The translations under genes were made by a program, and so were the position numbers. The notes under the pieces are model-generated. The model saw only the letters and a program-made list of their open reading frames with translations. It was not told where the DNA came from and did not search any database. A stretch of DNA of 64,000 nt from Halorubellus litoreus (GTDB taxonomy: Archaea > Halobacteriota > Halobacteria > Halobacteriales > Natrialbaceae): the NCBI RefSeq assembly GCF_037081675.1, contig NZ_JAZAQL010000001.1, forward strand, positions 620,001 to 684,000, given 5' to 3'. Shown here one piece after another: positions 40,977-49,445 of this stretch. Each line of letters begins with the position of its first letter. Within the stretch, counting starts at the first letter, position 1.

Positions 40977-41786
40977 TCACTCGAGCGCTTCCGGTGGTTC
41001 GGGGAGGCTGCCGATGTCGTCGGGGTCGTGGTGGACGTAGACGTCGGCGTCGTGGATGCGTTCGCGGTGCTTGACGTCGCGGATGGAGTCGACGCTCGCT
41101 TCGAGACTCCACGCGAACGACGCGGCGAGTTCCTCCTCGTACCCCTGGCGGTGGTTCGCGGCGTCGGCGGCCAGAATCACGGTGCCGGCGTCGGGAAGTT
41201 CGAGCTGGAGGCTCTGGTGGCCGGGACTGTGGCCGGGCGTCGGGAACGCGACGACGCTCCCGTCGCCGAAGACGTCGTACTCTCCCTCGATGGGGGTGAC
41301 GTTCGCGTCGAGCCGGCGGAGCGGGAGGAGGTCGCCGGTGAGGTAGAACAACCGCTGGACGCCGTCGGGCGCCCACGCGTACCGGAGTTCCTCCTTCTGG
41401 ACGACGATCTCGCAGCCGGCGTCGACGAACAGGTCGAGGTTCCCGGCGTGGTCGGTGTGGAGGTGACTCATCACGACGACGTCGACGTCCCCGGGGCCGT
41501 AGCCGACGTCCTCGAGGAGGTGTTCGACGCGCTGGGATTCGTCCATCTCGATGGCGTCGACGAACTCCGCCATGTGGGGCGCGCCATCGGGCCCGTACTC
41601 GGTGGGGTTCTCCTTCATGTCGTAGGAGAGCCCGGTGTCGAAGAGGACGGTGCCCTCGGGGTGCTCGACGAGGTACACCGGGCACGTTCCGGCGTACGGT
41701 TCGCCGAGGTTCGTCATCTGTACGGCCATCGAGAAGTCGAACGTCCAGTGCCCCGTGTTCAGCGTGTACAGATGGTCTGCGGTCAC
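40977..41786 (-). CDS. Metallo-beta-lactamase fold hydrolase, AHL-lactonase-like (1)
   Basis: 269 residues from a GTG at 41784-41786. The zinc site SHLHTDHAG (H108, H110, D112, H113), a later PTPGHSPGHQS (H186/H190) and LAADAANH (Asp) match the N-acyl homoserine lactonase subgroup of MBL proteins. YSGG-type N-terminus is replaced by YTLNTGHWTFDFSMAVQ. These enzymes open lactone rings; in haloarchaea the natural substrate is unknown. Upstream is the acetyltransferase gene in the same direction, 74 bases away. Confidence 0.82.
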   Translation of the reverse strand: MTADHLYTLNTGHWTFDFSMAVQMTNLGEPYAGTCPVYLVEHPEGTVLFDTGLSYDMKENPTEYGPDGAPHMAEFVDAIEMDESQRVEHLLEDVGYGPGDVDVVVMSHLHTDHAGNLDLFVDAGCEIVVQKEELRYAWAPDGVQRLFYLTGDLLPLRRLDANVTPIEGEYDVFGDGSVVAFPTPGHSPGHQSLQLELPDAGTVILAADAANHRQGYEEELAASFAWSLEASVDSIRDVKHRERIHDADVYVHHDPDDIGSLPEPPEALE

Positions 41787-41860
41787 GGGATCTCGTAGGG
41801 GTGCCGCGGGTTTAAGTTCGGCCAATGCACCGACGGCGCCGTCGTCCGGACAGTGGGTCG

Positions 41861-42421
41861 CTACAGTTCCTTTGCGTACCGGACGCTCCGACCCTTGCTC
41901 GACGTCTCGGTGAACCCGAGGCGGTCGTAGACGTGTCGGGCGCGGTGGTTCGACTGGGCGACGGTCAGCCAGACGTCGGTGACGCCGAGCGAGCGCGCGT
42001 GCTCGAACGTCGCGTCGAGGAGCGCGGTGCCGACGCCGGCGTCCTGATGGTCCTGGTGGACGAAGACGCCGAGTTCGTGCGCGTCGGCGTCGTCCGGGAC
42101 GAGGACGGCGTGCCCGACGACGGCGTCGTCGTGGACGGCGAGCACTGACAGCTCGTCGAGGACGACCGACAGCCACTCGGTGCGGCCGGCGTCCGTCGCG
42201 GGCGGCAAGCCCTGGGCGCGATACGCCGGCGCGAAGTCGGCGTACATCGCGTCGACGTCGCCGTAGCGCTCGGGCCGATAGCGCTCGAACGCGACGACGC
42301 GGCCGTCGTCGTCGACGAACCGGTCGATGCGGGCGTCGTCGCTGCGCCGGTCGTCGACGCCCTCGTCGTCGGGGCGACGGTCGCTGGCGGGGGCCGGCCC
42401 GTGGATGGGTTCGCTCGACAT
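41861..42421 (-). CDS. GNAT family N-acetyltransferase
   Basis: 186 residues. After an acidic lead of about 35 residues, the GNAT domain has VVGHAVLVPD, then LGVFVHQDHQDAGVGTALLDATFEHA, where QDAGVG is the acetyl-CoA loop, and ARHVYDRLGFTETSSKG at the end. Substrate unknown. It starts two bases after the stop of the universal stress protein gene, so the two are co-transcribed; regulation of Usp or stress-linked acetylation is possible but not shown. Confidence 0.85.
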   Translation of the reverse strand: MSSEPIHGPAPASDRRPDDEGVDDRRSDDARIDRFVDDDGRVVAFERYRPERYGDVDAMYADFAPAYRAQGLPPATDAGRTEWLSVVLDELSVLAVHDDAVVGHAVLVPDDADAHELGVFVHQDHQDAGVGTALLDATFEHARSLGVTDVWLTVAQSNHRARHVYDRLGFTETSSKGRSVRYAKEL

Positions 42422-42423
42422 CC

Positions 42424-42966
42424 TCAGTCGTCCCTGCCGAACGTCACCGGGCACGGCGCGTTCAGTGCGACGCGCTGGGCGGTGCTCCCGAAGACTACCT
42501 TCCCCGTTGGGGTGCGTCGCCGGCCGCCGACGAGGACGCGCTTGGCGTCGACGGCGTCGGCCGCGGCGACGATCTCGCCGGCGACGTCGTCGCCGACGCG
42601 CGCGTCGACGTCCATGGTCGTTCCCCAGGCGCGGAGCGGTTCCTCGAGGCGGCCGACGACGTCGCGGACGGGCGCGACGCGACCGACGAGGTCGTCGGGG
42701 TCGGGGCGCTCGTCCTGGTGGTAGTTCAGTCGGTCGCGGACGGCCGCGTACCGGTCTTCGGTGAAGACGTGGAGGACGCGGACGGTGGTCTCCATCATGC
42801 CGGCGACCTCGGCGGCGGTGTTCGCGAGCGTCTCGACGCGTTCGGCGTCGCCGTACCCGATGGGGAGCAGGACGGTGTCGCGGTGGTCGCGGCGCGCGCG
42901 AACGTCGTTCGCGACGCCGAGGTCCTGGCCTGCAGCGGCGGCGGTTCCGCGCGTCGACTCGGTCAT
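42424..42966 (-). CDS. Universal stress protein (UspA family)
   Basis: 180 residues from ATG 42964-42966. The Usp core starts near residue 30 with DTVLLPIGYGDAERV, continues through VRVLHVFTEDRYA, and ends VLVGGRRRTPTGKVVFGSTAQRVALNAPCPV, which contains the ATP-binding G-x2-G-x9-G(S/T) pattern in the form GG-x8-GKVVFGS. ATP-binding type UspA is therefore likely. The N-terminal 30 residues are a variable acidic and basic lead. First gene of an operon with the GNAT gene. Confidence 0.88.
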   Translation of the reverse strand: MTESTRGTAAAAGQDLGVANDVRARRDHRDTVLLPIGYGDAERVETLANTAAEVAGMMETTVRVLHVFTEDRYAAVRDRLNYHQDERPDPDDLVGRVAPVRDVVGRLEEPLRAWGTTMDVDARVGDDVAGEIVAAADAVDAKRVLVGGRRRTPTGKVVFGSTAQRVALNAPCPVTFGRDD

Positions 42967-43179
42967 TCGGGGTCCTCCGCGGCCGGTTCGGTCGGCGGGC
43001 CATCGATGCGTGGGTTCATCCTGGCTAGCTCTCGCTCGCGGACACGGATAACGGCTGCCCATAACCACACCACCAGAGGATTAAACACCTAGAACAACAC
43101 GCCTGGACGATTGAGAAAGAACGAGCGTCCAGGACGAGAACGGATAGAGCCCGTATCGTCAGATTACGGTTCCGCGCGG

Positions 43180-44094
43180 TCAGTCGTCGCGTTTCCGGTC
43201 GAGGTACGCGAGGACGCCGCGGACGTTCATCGCGGTCTCCGCGCTCGCCTTCCGGTCGCCCCAGACCGCGTCCATCTCGGTGTTCTCGACGAAGTGCTCG
43301 ACGACCGCGTCGTCGTCGCCGAGTTCCTGCTGGGCGCGTTCGACGGCTGCGACCCAGTCCGTGAGTCGCGCCTCGTAGCGTTCGAGGCGGTCGTCGGTCG
43401 GTTGCGCGCCGAAGTGCGCGTACAGGAGCGTCGAGGGGTCGAGGTTCGCGATGGTCTCGACGTCCCGGAGCGCCTGTTCGAGGTCGAACTGCGGCGGCGG
43501 CGTGGTCTCCCTCACTTCGTCGATGGCGGGGACGTAGATGCCAGCGGCGTCCGCGGTGAAGACGGCGTCGTTCGCGGGGTCGTGGAAGACGTGCTGGTGC
43601 GGGGCGTGTCCGGGAGCGTCGTGCGCGCGGAGTTCGTGGTCGCCGAGGTCGACGACGTCGCCGTCTTCGAGCTCGCGGATGCGGTCCTCGGGGACGGGCT
43701 CGGGTTCGGTGTAGAACTCGAACTGGTCGCCGACCGCCGACTTCGTGCCTTCCCAGAGCCGCGTCGGGTCGACGAGGTGGCGCGCACCGTTTGCGTGGAC
43801 GGCGACGGTCGCGTTCTCGCATTCGTCGGCGAGGAACCCCGCGCCGCCGGCGTGGTCGAGGTGGACGTGCGTCGGCACGACGTACGCGACGTCCTCGGGG
43901 TCGACGTCGGCGTACTCGAGCAGGTCGAGGACGCGGTCGTAGTGCGTGCCGATGCCGGTGTCGACGAGCGCCGGCTCCTCGGCGTCGAGCAGGTAGACCG
44001 CGCCGTAGGCGTCCACGTCGTACATCCCGGTGTCGACGTGGTAGAGGTCCGTGCACTCCCCCGTCGTGACTTCGGTGACGTCGCCTCGTGTCAT
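43180..44094 (-). CDS. Metallo-beta-lactamase fold hydrolase (2)
   Basis: 304 residues. Zinc motif THVHLDHAGG (H76, H78, D80, H81), second-sphere HDAPGHAPHQ near residue 165 and VFTADAAG near residue 187. The longer C-terminal part (residues 215-300) with YAHFGAQPTDDRLERYEARL is typical of the archaeal MBL subgroup related to glyoxalase II and flavodiiron-like proteins. Exact substrate unknown; a thioester hydrolase is likely. Monocistronic, with short direct repeats (CAGTAGCTCGAC) 44 and 73 bases upstream of its start. Confidence 0.85.
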   Translation of the reverse strand: MTRGDVTEVTTGECTDLYHVDTGMYDVDAYGAVYLLDAEEPALVDTGIGTHYDRVLDLLEYADVDPEDVAYVVPTHVHLDHAGGAGFLADECENATVAVHANGARHLVDPTRLWEGTKSAVGDQFEFYTEPEPVPEDRIRELEDGDVVDLGDHELRAHDAPGHAPHQHVFHDPANDAVFTADAAGIYVPAIDEVRETTPPPQFDLEQALRDVETIANLDPSTLLYAHFGAQPTDDRLERYEARLTDWVAAVERAQQELGDDDAVVEHFVENTEMDAVWGDRKASAETAMNVRGVLAYLDRKRDD

Positions 44095-44409
44095 ACAGGA
44101 AGCGGGCGGGGACGGGCCAAAAGTCGGTCGGTCGCGGCAGTAGCTCGACTACGCTATCAGTCGAGTCAGTAGCTCGACCGCGCTGTCGCTCGCGGGTCGT
44201 TGGTGCCAAAGGGGAAACATCGGGGAGCGTGTGACACCCCGAATGCAACCAGAACACGGGGAGGGAGATACATAAACCCCATCCAACCGGAGTGAAAGTA
44301 TAATCGCACGACTGCGACGGGTTCGAATCGGCGTCTGACGCCAGTTCGACGTCCGTCTGCCGCACCGAACCGGGGGTCGAGGGTGCGAGTCGGCTGGCGA
44401 GGTCCATGG
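44095..44409. other. 315-bp intergenic region
   Basis: Contains CAGTAGCTCGAC at 44138-44149 and 44167-44178, a 29-bp-spaced direct repeat, and a plus-strand TATA-like GATACATAAAC at 44267-44277 with no gene downstream in that direction. No frame of length or quality to call. A small antisense RNA toward the cyclotransferase gene is conceivable. Confidence 0.3.
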
Positions 44410-44808
44410 TCATCGGGGGGCGATGCTGACGTCGTTCGCGTCGACGTACCGGCGGACGCGCGCCGCGAGGTCGTCGTCGCCGGGCCACGCGACCGACTCG
44501 GCGACGTCGAGGCGGTCGGGGTCGCCGACGTACACGGCCGCGCTCGCGCCCTCGAAGCCGGTCGTCGGAACGGCCACGCGGACGTAAAGGCCGCGAGCGA
44601 CGCCCTCGTACGCGTCCAGTGCGTCGACGGCGTCGGTCTCGAGGAGTCGCCCGTCGACCTCGCCGCCGGGGGCGAGCGTCGGGTATCGGCCGTCGACCCG
44701 GTGGAGGCCGCGGAGTGTCGCGTCGCCGGCGAACGACCACGCGCGGTCGCCGAGCACCTCGCTGACGCGGTCGGGGTCGGTGAGCGTCCCGTAGACGAAG
44801 GCGTGCAC
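44410..44808 (-). CDS. Gamma-glutamylcyclotransferase family protein (AIG2-like)
   Basis: 132 residues from a GTG at 44806-44808, the only start codon close to the conserved N-terminus. FVYGTLTDPDRV is the family's YGTL substrate loop. EVDGRLLETDAVDALDAYEGV carries the catalytic Glu (E68), and GLYVRVAVP and AAVYVGD complete the barrel. Haloarchaea use gamma-glutamylcysteine as main thiol, so a role in its turnover is attractive but inferred. Divergent from a MATE transporter gene 54 bases away. Confidence 0.88.
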   Translation of the reverse strand: MHAFVYGTLTDPDRVSEVLGDRAWSFAGDATLRGLHRVDGRYPTLAPGGEVDGRLLETDAVDALDAYEGVARGLYVRVAVPTTGFEGASAAVYVGDPDRLDVAESVAWPGDDDLAARVRRYVDANDVSIAPR

Positions 44809-44862
44809 GACGCGGACTTCGGGTTCCGCCACCCTGAAACCCGCGCCCGTTCGACTGAGAGC

Positions 44863-46269
44863 ATGGACTGGCGGCGGACGAAGCGCGTCTGGCGGCGAGT
44901 GGCCGGACTCTCCTGGCCGATATCCGTCGAGCAGACGGTCCGCACCGGGATGCGGACGACGGACGTGTTCGTCACCGCCGCGTTCTCGCCGGCCGCCGTC
45001 GCCGCCATCGGGCTCGCGGACCTCTACGCCAGGTTCCCGCTCCGCGTCGGCCTCGGCCTCGGCGGTGGCGCCATCGCGCTCTCCAGTCAGGACACCGGCG
45101 CCGCGAGCGGGACCGACAGAGACGACGACGCGGCCGCACGAGCCGACCTCAACCGCGACGAGGCCGTGACCCAGGCGGTCCTCATCTCCTTCCTCGCGGG
45201 CGTCCCGTTCGTCGCGTTCGGCCTCCTGTTCGGCGAACCCGCCATCGCGTTGCTCGGTGCGCCCGACGAGGTGGCGCGGGTCGGCGGCGCGTACCTCGCC
45301 ATCATCTTCGCCACCGCACCCGCTCGCATCGTCGGCCTCACCGCGGCGCGCGCACTCCAGGGAACCGGCGACACGCGCACGCCGATGGTCGTGAACGTCG
45401 CCGGGAACCTCCTCAACATCGCGGGGTCGCTCGTCCTCGGCCTCGGGTTGTTCGGCGTCGCGAGCTATCGCGTCGTCGGCGTCGGCGTCGCCACCGCCGC
45501 CGGGAACGTCTTCATCGCGCTCGTCCTCGCTGCCCTCATCGCGTCCTCGGCGACCGACGTCGGGTTCGTTCGCCCGCGGTCGACGATAGTCGGCCGCCAG
45601 CTCGTCGCCGTCTCCGCGCCGCGGATCGTCGAGGGGCTGTCGAACACGCTCGCGAACTTCCCGTTCAACGCGCTCCTCCTGTCGTTCGGGACGGACGTGA
45701 ACGCCGCGTACCAGATCGGCTTGCGCATCTACCAGCAGGTGACGGGCCCGCTCTCGCGCGGGTTCAACGTCGCGGCGAGCGTCGTCGTCGGGCAGGCGCT
45801 CGGCGAGGGCGACGCGGCGGCGGCGCGCGAGAACGGGTGGGCGACCGCGACGCTCGGCCTCGTCACGGTCGGGACCGCGGGCGCGCTCATCTTCGCGTTC
45901 GCGCCGACGCTCGTCGGGTTCTTCACGACCGACCCGGGCACGGTCCCGAACGCGGTGGCGTTCACGCGGACGTTCGGCGTCGCCGCGCCGTTCCTCGTGT
46001 CGTTCGTCGTCGTCTCCGGCGCGCTCCAGGGCGCGAGCGACACCCGCACGCCGCTCGTCGCGCGGGTCGTCAGTCTCCTCGCGTTCTACCTCGGGTTCTC
46101 GTACGTCGCGAGCGTCGAACTCGGCTGGGGCGTCCCCGGCATCCTCGCGGGCGTCGTCCTCCACTACGCGAGCGCCGCGACCATCGTCACGCTCGGGTTC
46201 TGGCGCGGCGACTGGGCGACTCGCGCGAGCGACATGTTGCGCGAACGCGGGAGCGCCGGCGACGACTGA
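44863..46269 (+). CDS. MATE family efflux transporter (2)
   Basis: 468 residues from ATG 44863 (MDWRRTKRVWRRVAGLSWPISVEQ). Twelve helices in two halves. The first-helix loop reads TVRTGMRTTDVFVTAAFSPAAVAA instead of the common NVxDTxxxG, so the Asn/Asp ligand pattern of canonical MATE helix 1 is altered. ARALQGTGDTRTPM and SGALQGASDTRTPL are the paired half-domain motifs. It is about 30% shorter in loops than MATE 1 and a different subfamily. Substrate unknown. Confidence 0.9.
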   Translation: MDWRRTKRVWRRVAGLSWPISVEQTVRTGMRTTDVFVTAAFSPAAVAAIGLADLYARFPLRVGLGLGGGAIALSSQDTGAASGTDRDDDAAARADLNRDEAVTQAVLISFLAGVPFVAFGLLFGEPAIALLGAPDEVARVGGAYLAIIFATAPARIVGLTAARALQGTGDTRTPMVVNVAGNLLNIAGSLVLGLGLFGVASYRVVGVGVATAAGNVFIALVLAALIASSATDVGFVRPRSTIVGRQLVAVSAPRIVEGLSNTLANFPFNALLLSFGTDVNAAYQIGLRIYQQVTGPLSRGFNVAASVVVGQALGEGDAAAARENGWATATLGLVTVGTAGALIFAFAPTLVGFFTTDPGTVPNAVAFTRTFGVAAPFLVSFVVVSGALQGASDTRTPLVARVVSLLAFYLGFSYVASVELGWGVPGILAGVVLHYASAATIVTLGFWRGDWATRASDMLRERGSAGDD

Positions 46270-46355
46270 GTGCGCACTGAACCACCGGGACACTTGATTT
46301 CGCCGGCGTCACGAGGTACACAAGACACTTGTAGTCTCTCTCGGGATTCCGTGAC

Positions 46356-47390
46356 GTGCGAACCGAGTCCCTCCTCCTCGGCGTGGTCGCGCTCGCGGTC
46401 GTCCTCGGCGTCGGCGTCGCCGTGGGCGTCCCGGGCGCGCTCGACCCACCCGAGGACACGCCAGACCGCCCCGAGAAGCCCGCGATGGTCGACGTCGTCG
46501 AGATGACGATAGCGCCCGGTGACGTCGGCGGCGAGAACGCCACCCTCCGCGTCCGGCCGTTCCTCGCGCAGCGCGGCGGTGCCGCCGAGAACGTCACCGT
46601 CCTCCTGCGCGCCGTCGACCACGATACCGGGTTCGTCGCAGCGACCCAGCGCCTCTCCTACGGGACGCTCGACGGCGACGTCACGCGGAGTCGCGAGGGC
46701 GCGCTCACGGTCGCTCGCCAGGGCGGCTACGACGTGCAAGCGATCGTGTACGTGAACGGGTCGCGCGTCGAGACCGGCGTCCGCGACGTCGACGGCGTCG
46801 GCACGCTCACGCCCGACTACCGCGACACGCCCCTCCAGTTCCAGGACTTCGACGCGGGCCTGCCCGTCATCGAGTACAGTATCGACGCCGTCGAGAACAA
46901 CCGGTCGACGCTGTCGGTGTCGACGTACCTGACGAACACCGGCGACAGGACCGTCGACGACCTCGAACTCGTCCTGACGGCGCGCCAGAACGGCTCGAAC
47001 GTCGTCGCCGACCGGACGACGGTCGAACTCGGCGCGGTCGGGAGCGGGAAGACCGTGCAGCCCACGGGAACCATCGTGGTGCCCGACGACTACAACTACT
47101 ACCTGGACGCGGTCCTGTGGCGCGACGGCACGGTCGTCGCGACCGCGCGCTCCACCGCGAACCTCGCGCCCGGCACCGGCCTCCGGGTGGACGACAACAC
47201 GACCACTGACGACGACGAGGGCTTCCAGGCCAGCGACTTCGAGTCGACGGAGTCCGGACGCGAGGAGGGGACCGAGGAGCCACTGACCGAGACGCAGGCG
47301 GGCGGGAGCGGCGGCCAGCCCGGGTTCGGCGTCGCCGTCGCCGTCGTCGCGCTCGTCGCCGCGGCACTCATCGCGAGGACTCGACAATGA
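46356..47390 (+). CDS. PGF-CTERM surface protein, tandem Ig-like beta domains
   Basis: 344 residues from a GTG at 46356. Residues 5-25 are a signal peptide or anchor; residues 40-290 contain two similar beta-rich parts (VTVLLRAVDHDTGFVAATQ and LELVLTARQNGSNVVADR, each of CARDB-like style) with sequons NAT, NVT, NGS, NRS, NTT. The C-terminus, QPGFGVAVAVVALVAAALIA plus a basic end, is a PGF-CTERM signal for archaeosortase A processing and lipid attachment. It matches the haloarchaeal DUF7490 layout. Overlaps the next gene by ATGA. Confidence 0.82.
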   Translation: MRTESLLLGVVALAVVLGVGVAVGVPGALDPPEDTPDRPEKPAMVDVVEMTIAPGDVGGENATLRVRPFLAQRGGAAENVTVLLRAVDHDTGFVAATQRLSYGTLDGDVTRSREGALTVARQGGYDVQAIVYVNGSRVETGVRDVDGVGTLTPDYRDTPLQFQDFDAGLPVIEYSIDAVENNRSTLSVSTYLTNTGDRTVDDLELVLTARQNGSNVVADRTTVELGAVGSGKTVQPTGTIVVPDDYNYYLDAVLWRDGTVVATARSTANLAPGTGLRVDDNTTTDDDEGFQASDFESTESGREEGTEEPLTETQAGGSGGQPGFGVAVAVVALVAAALIARTRQ

Positions 47391-47749
47391 CCGACGATTC
47401 CACTTCGACGACCGACGCCAGCCGAGATAGCGACGCAGACGACCGCGACCGCGACAACCGCGGCGACCGACCCGGTCGAGAGCGCGACGACCGCGACCGC
47501 GAACCGCGCGGGCGCTCCCGGAGCGGGCTGTTCGAGGGCGACCTCTACGAGCGCCTGCAGTGGCTGGCGCTCGTCGTCCTCGTGCTCGTCGCCGTCGCGA
47601 CGCTGTTCTCGTTCTACACGAACGTGACGCGACTCATCTCGATCTGGGCGAGCCGGAAGTACGAACCGGCGTTGCAGGCGGCGTTCGCGCTCGCGGTGCT
47701 CGCGACCGCGCTCGCGGGCATCGTCTCGCTGTCCCGGAACCTCCGCTAG
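47387..47749 (+). CDS. Small membrane protein with charged N-terminus (DUF8060-like)
   Basis: 120 residues: residues 1-48 are an Asp/Arg-rich disordered segment, then two transmembrane helices at about 58-78 (LALVVLVLVAVATLFSFY) and 92-112. FYTNVTRLISIWASRKYEPALQ connects them. Coupled by ATGA overlap to the PGF-CTERM protein gene, so the two may act together in the membrane. No biochemical function known. Confidence 0.65.
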   Translation: MTDDSTSTTDASRDSDADDRDRDNRGDRPGRERDDRDREPRGRSRSGLFEGDLYERLQWLALVVLVLVAVATLFSFYTNVTRLISIWASRKYEPALQAAFALAVLATALAGIVSLSRNLR

Positions 47750-47804
47750 AGACCCCCCGGGTTTGGGGCAAGGGTCAAAGTCCCTCCCGTCGAACTACTG
47801 CGTG

Positions 47805-48098
47805 ATGAGAGCGAAGCGGGAGTTCCGTGACCGCGACGACGTGTCGGTCTCGGTGCTCGACGCCCTGGTCGAACGCGGGGAGGAGGGGATGACCGTCTTC
47901 GAACTCCGGTCGCACGTCGACGCCGGTATCGACGAGATAGAGCCGGCGCTCACGGAGTTGAAGGACGACGACCTCATCGAGGTCGACCGGTCGGGCGGGC
48001 AGACGCTCCTGAAACCCGACCCGCGCGTCGTCCCCGAGGACCCGGAGGACGACGAGCCGTCGCTGTTCGACGCGCTCCGCGACAAGCTTCCGTTCTGA
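47805..48098 (+). CDS. DUF6432 winged-helix-like small protein
   Basis: 97 residues. MRAKREFRDRDDVSVSVLDALVERGEEGMTVFELRSHV is the conserved start I know from haloarchaeal DUF6432, and the pattern of helices with a following DLIEVDRSGGQTLLKPD wing indicates a winged-helix fold, possibly a small DNA-binding protein. ATG 47805 preferred over the ATG at 47763 because similarity begins there. Stands between the DUF8060-like and YgfZ-like genes. Confidence 0.75.
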   Translation: MRAKREFRDRDDVSVSVLDALVERGEEGMTVFELRSHVDAGIDEIEPALTELKDDDLIEVDRSGGQTLLKPDPRVVPEDPEDDEPSLFDALRDKLPF

Positions 48099-48204
48099 GC
48101 CGCGACAGCGTGCAGTGCTGCGGCGTGGTCTCGGGTCGTGGCGACGTCGGTGCGTGCGAACCGGGACCGTACTGCTCTTGCCGTTCGGGCGTCCACGCCT
48201 CCAC

Positions 48205-49314
48205 ATGACCATCATCGATGACGTGCACGAGGCGCACGGGGCGACGTTCGTCGAGCGAGGGGGCCGTCGCGTCGTCCGGGACTACGGGCGGCCGGCGCGG
48301 ACGGCGATGGCGGTTCGGCACGTCGTCGGCGCGTTCGACGCGGCGTACGGCGTGGTGACGGTGTCGGGGAGCGACCGCCGGGAGTTCGTGAACGACGCGG
48401 TGACGAACGTCGTGCCGCGCGAGGACGGCGAGGGCGCGTACGCGCTGCTGTTGTCGCCGGAGGGGCGCGTTCGCACGGACATGTACGTGTACGAGGCCGA
48501 CGGCCGGTTGCTGTGTTTCACGCCGCCGGGGCAGGCGGGGTGGCTCGCGGAGGAGTGGGATTCGCGGACGTTCGTGCAGGACGTCGACGTGGCGCGCGCG
48601 AGCGACGACTTCGCGGTGTTCGGCGTGCACGGCCCGAAGGCGACGGAGAAGGTCGCGAGCGTCCTGAACGGCGCGGGAACGCCCGCGGAGCCGTTGTCGT
48701 TCGTTCGCGGGTCGATGGGGGACGCGGGCGTCACCGTGATCCGGAACGACGGGCTCGCGGGCGAGGAGGGCTTCGAGGTCGTCTGCACCGCGAGCGAAGC
48801 CGAGCGGGTGTGGGACACCCTCTTGCATCACGGGAACAACGCGACGCCGTTCGGGTACGCGGCCTGGGAGACGCTGACGCTCGAAGCCGGGACGCCGTTG
48901 TTCCAGACGGAACTCGACGGTCGGGTGCCGAACGTCACCGGCGTCCGGAACGGCGTGGACTACGAGAAGGGGTGTTTCGTCGGGCAGGAGACGGTGGCGC
49001 GCGTCGAGAACGTCGGCCGGCCGTCGCGGCGACTCGTCGGCGTGGAGCTCCCTGGCGTCGAGGACGGCGACGCGCTCCCGGGTGCGGGCGCGACCGTCAG
49101 CGTCGACGACGAAGACGCCGGGGAGGTGACGCGAGCCGCGTGGAGTCCGCACCGCGAGGCGGGTATCGCGTTCGCGCTCGTCCCCTACGACGCCGACGTC
49201 GAGCACGTCGCGGTGGACGTCGCCGACGACGACGGTGCGCTCGACGGCGACGTGGTCGCGCTCCCGTTCGTCGACGGCAGCGACCGGTCCGCGCGAGTCC
49301 CGACCTACGATTGA
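48205..49314 (+). CDS. Folate-binding YgfZ/GcvT-like protein
   Basis: 369 residues. The signature KGCFVGQETVARV near residue 262 is the YgfZ-type KGC-x-x-GQE motif, containing the conserved Cys. The fold matches the aminomethyltransferase (GcvT) family: VSGSDRREFVNDAVTNVVP near the start and GYAAWETLTLEAGTP before the motif. YgfZ/IBA57 proteins help iron-sulfur enzyme maturation with folate; GcvT proteins transfer C1 groups. The KGC signature favours YgfZ. Start ATG 48205 omits a basic extension. Confidence 0.85.
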   Translation: MTIIDDVHEAHGATFVERGGRRVVRDYGRPARTAMAVRHVVGAFDAAYGVVTVSGSDRREFVNDAVTNVVPREDGEGAYALLLSPEGRVRTDMYVYEADGRLLCFTPPGQAGWLAEEWDSRTFVQDVDVARASDDFAVFGVHGPKATEKVASVLNGAGTPAEPLSFVRGSMGDAGVTVIRNDGLAGEEGFEVVCTASEAERVWDTLLHHGNNATPFGYAAWETLTLEAGTPLFQTELDGRVPNVTGVRNGVDYEKGCFVGQETVARVENVGRPSRRLVGVELPGVEDGDALPGAGATVSVDDEDAGEVTRAAWSPHREAGIAFALVPYDADVEHVAVDVADDDGALDGDVVALPFVDGSDRSARVPTYD

Positions 49315-49415
49315 GCAGTCGCCACCCCCGCGACGGCGTCGGTCACGGGGCGGCGACCGTGGACGCTCAAACCACCGCCGTCCTGCGGTTTGAACGGATG
49401 AAACCGGTGGGCAGG

Positions 49416-49424
49416 TTTATATTT
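49416..49424 (+). promoter_or_regulatory. TATA box of the KaiC-type gene
   Basis: TTTATATTT centred 26 bases before the ATG at 49446, the textbook distance for a leaderless haloarchaeal gene. Confidence 0.6.
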
Positions 49425-49445
49425 CGCCGTATCTAGATTTCACGT

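Noticed and set aside
40458..41074. Frames crossing the N gap with repeated ARTTCI or RPHYLH
   Set aside because: They are translations of the 18-bp repeat and unknown bases, with no support on either side of the gap.
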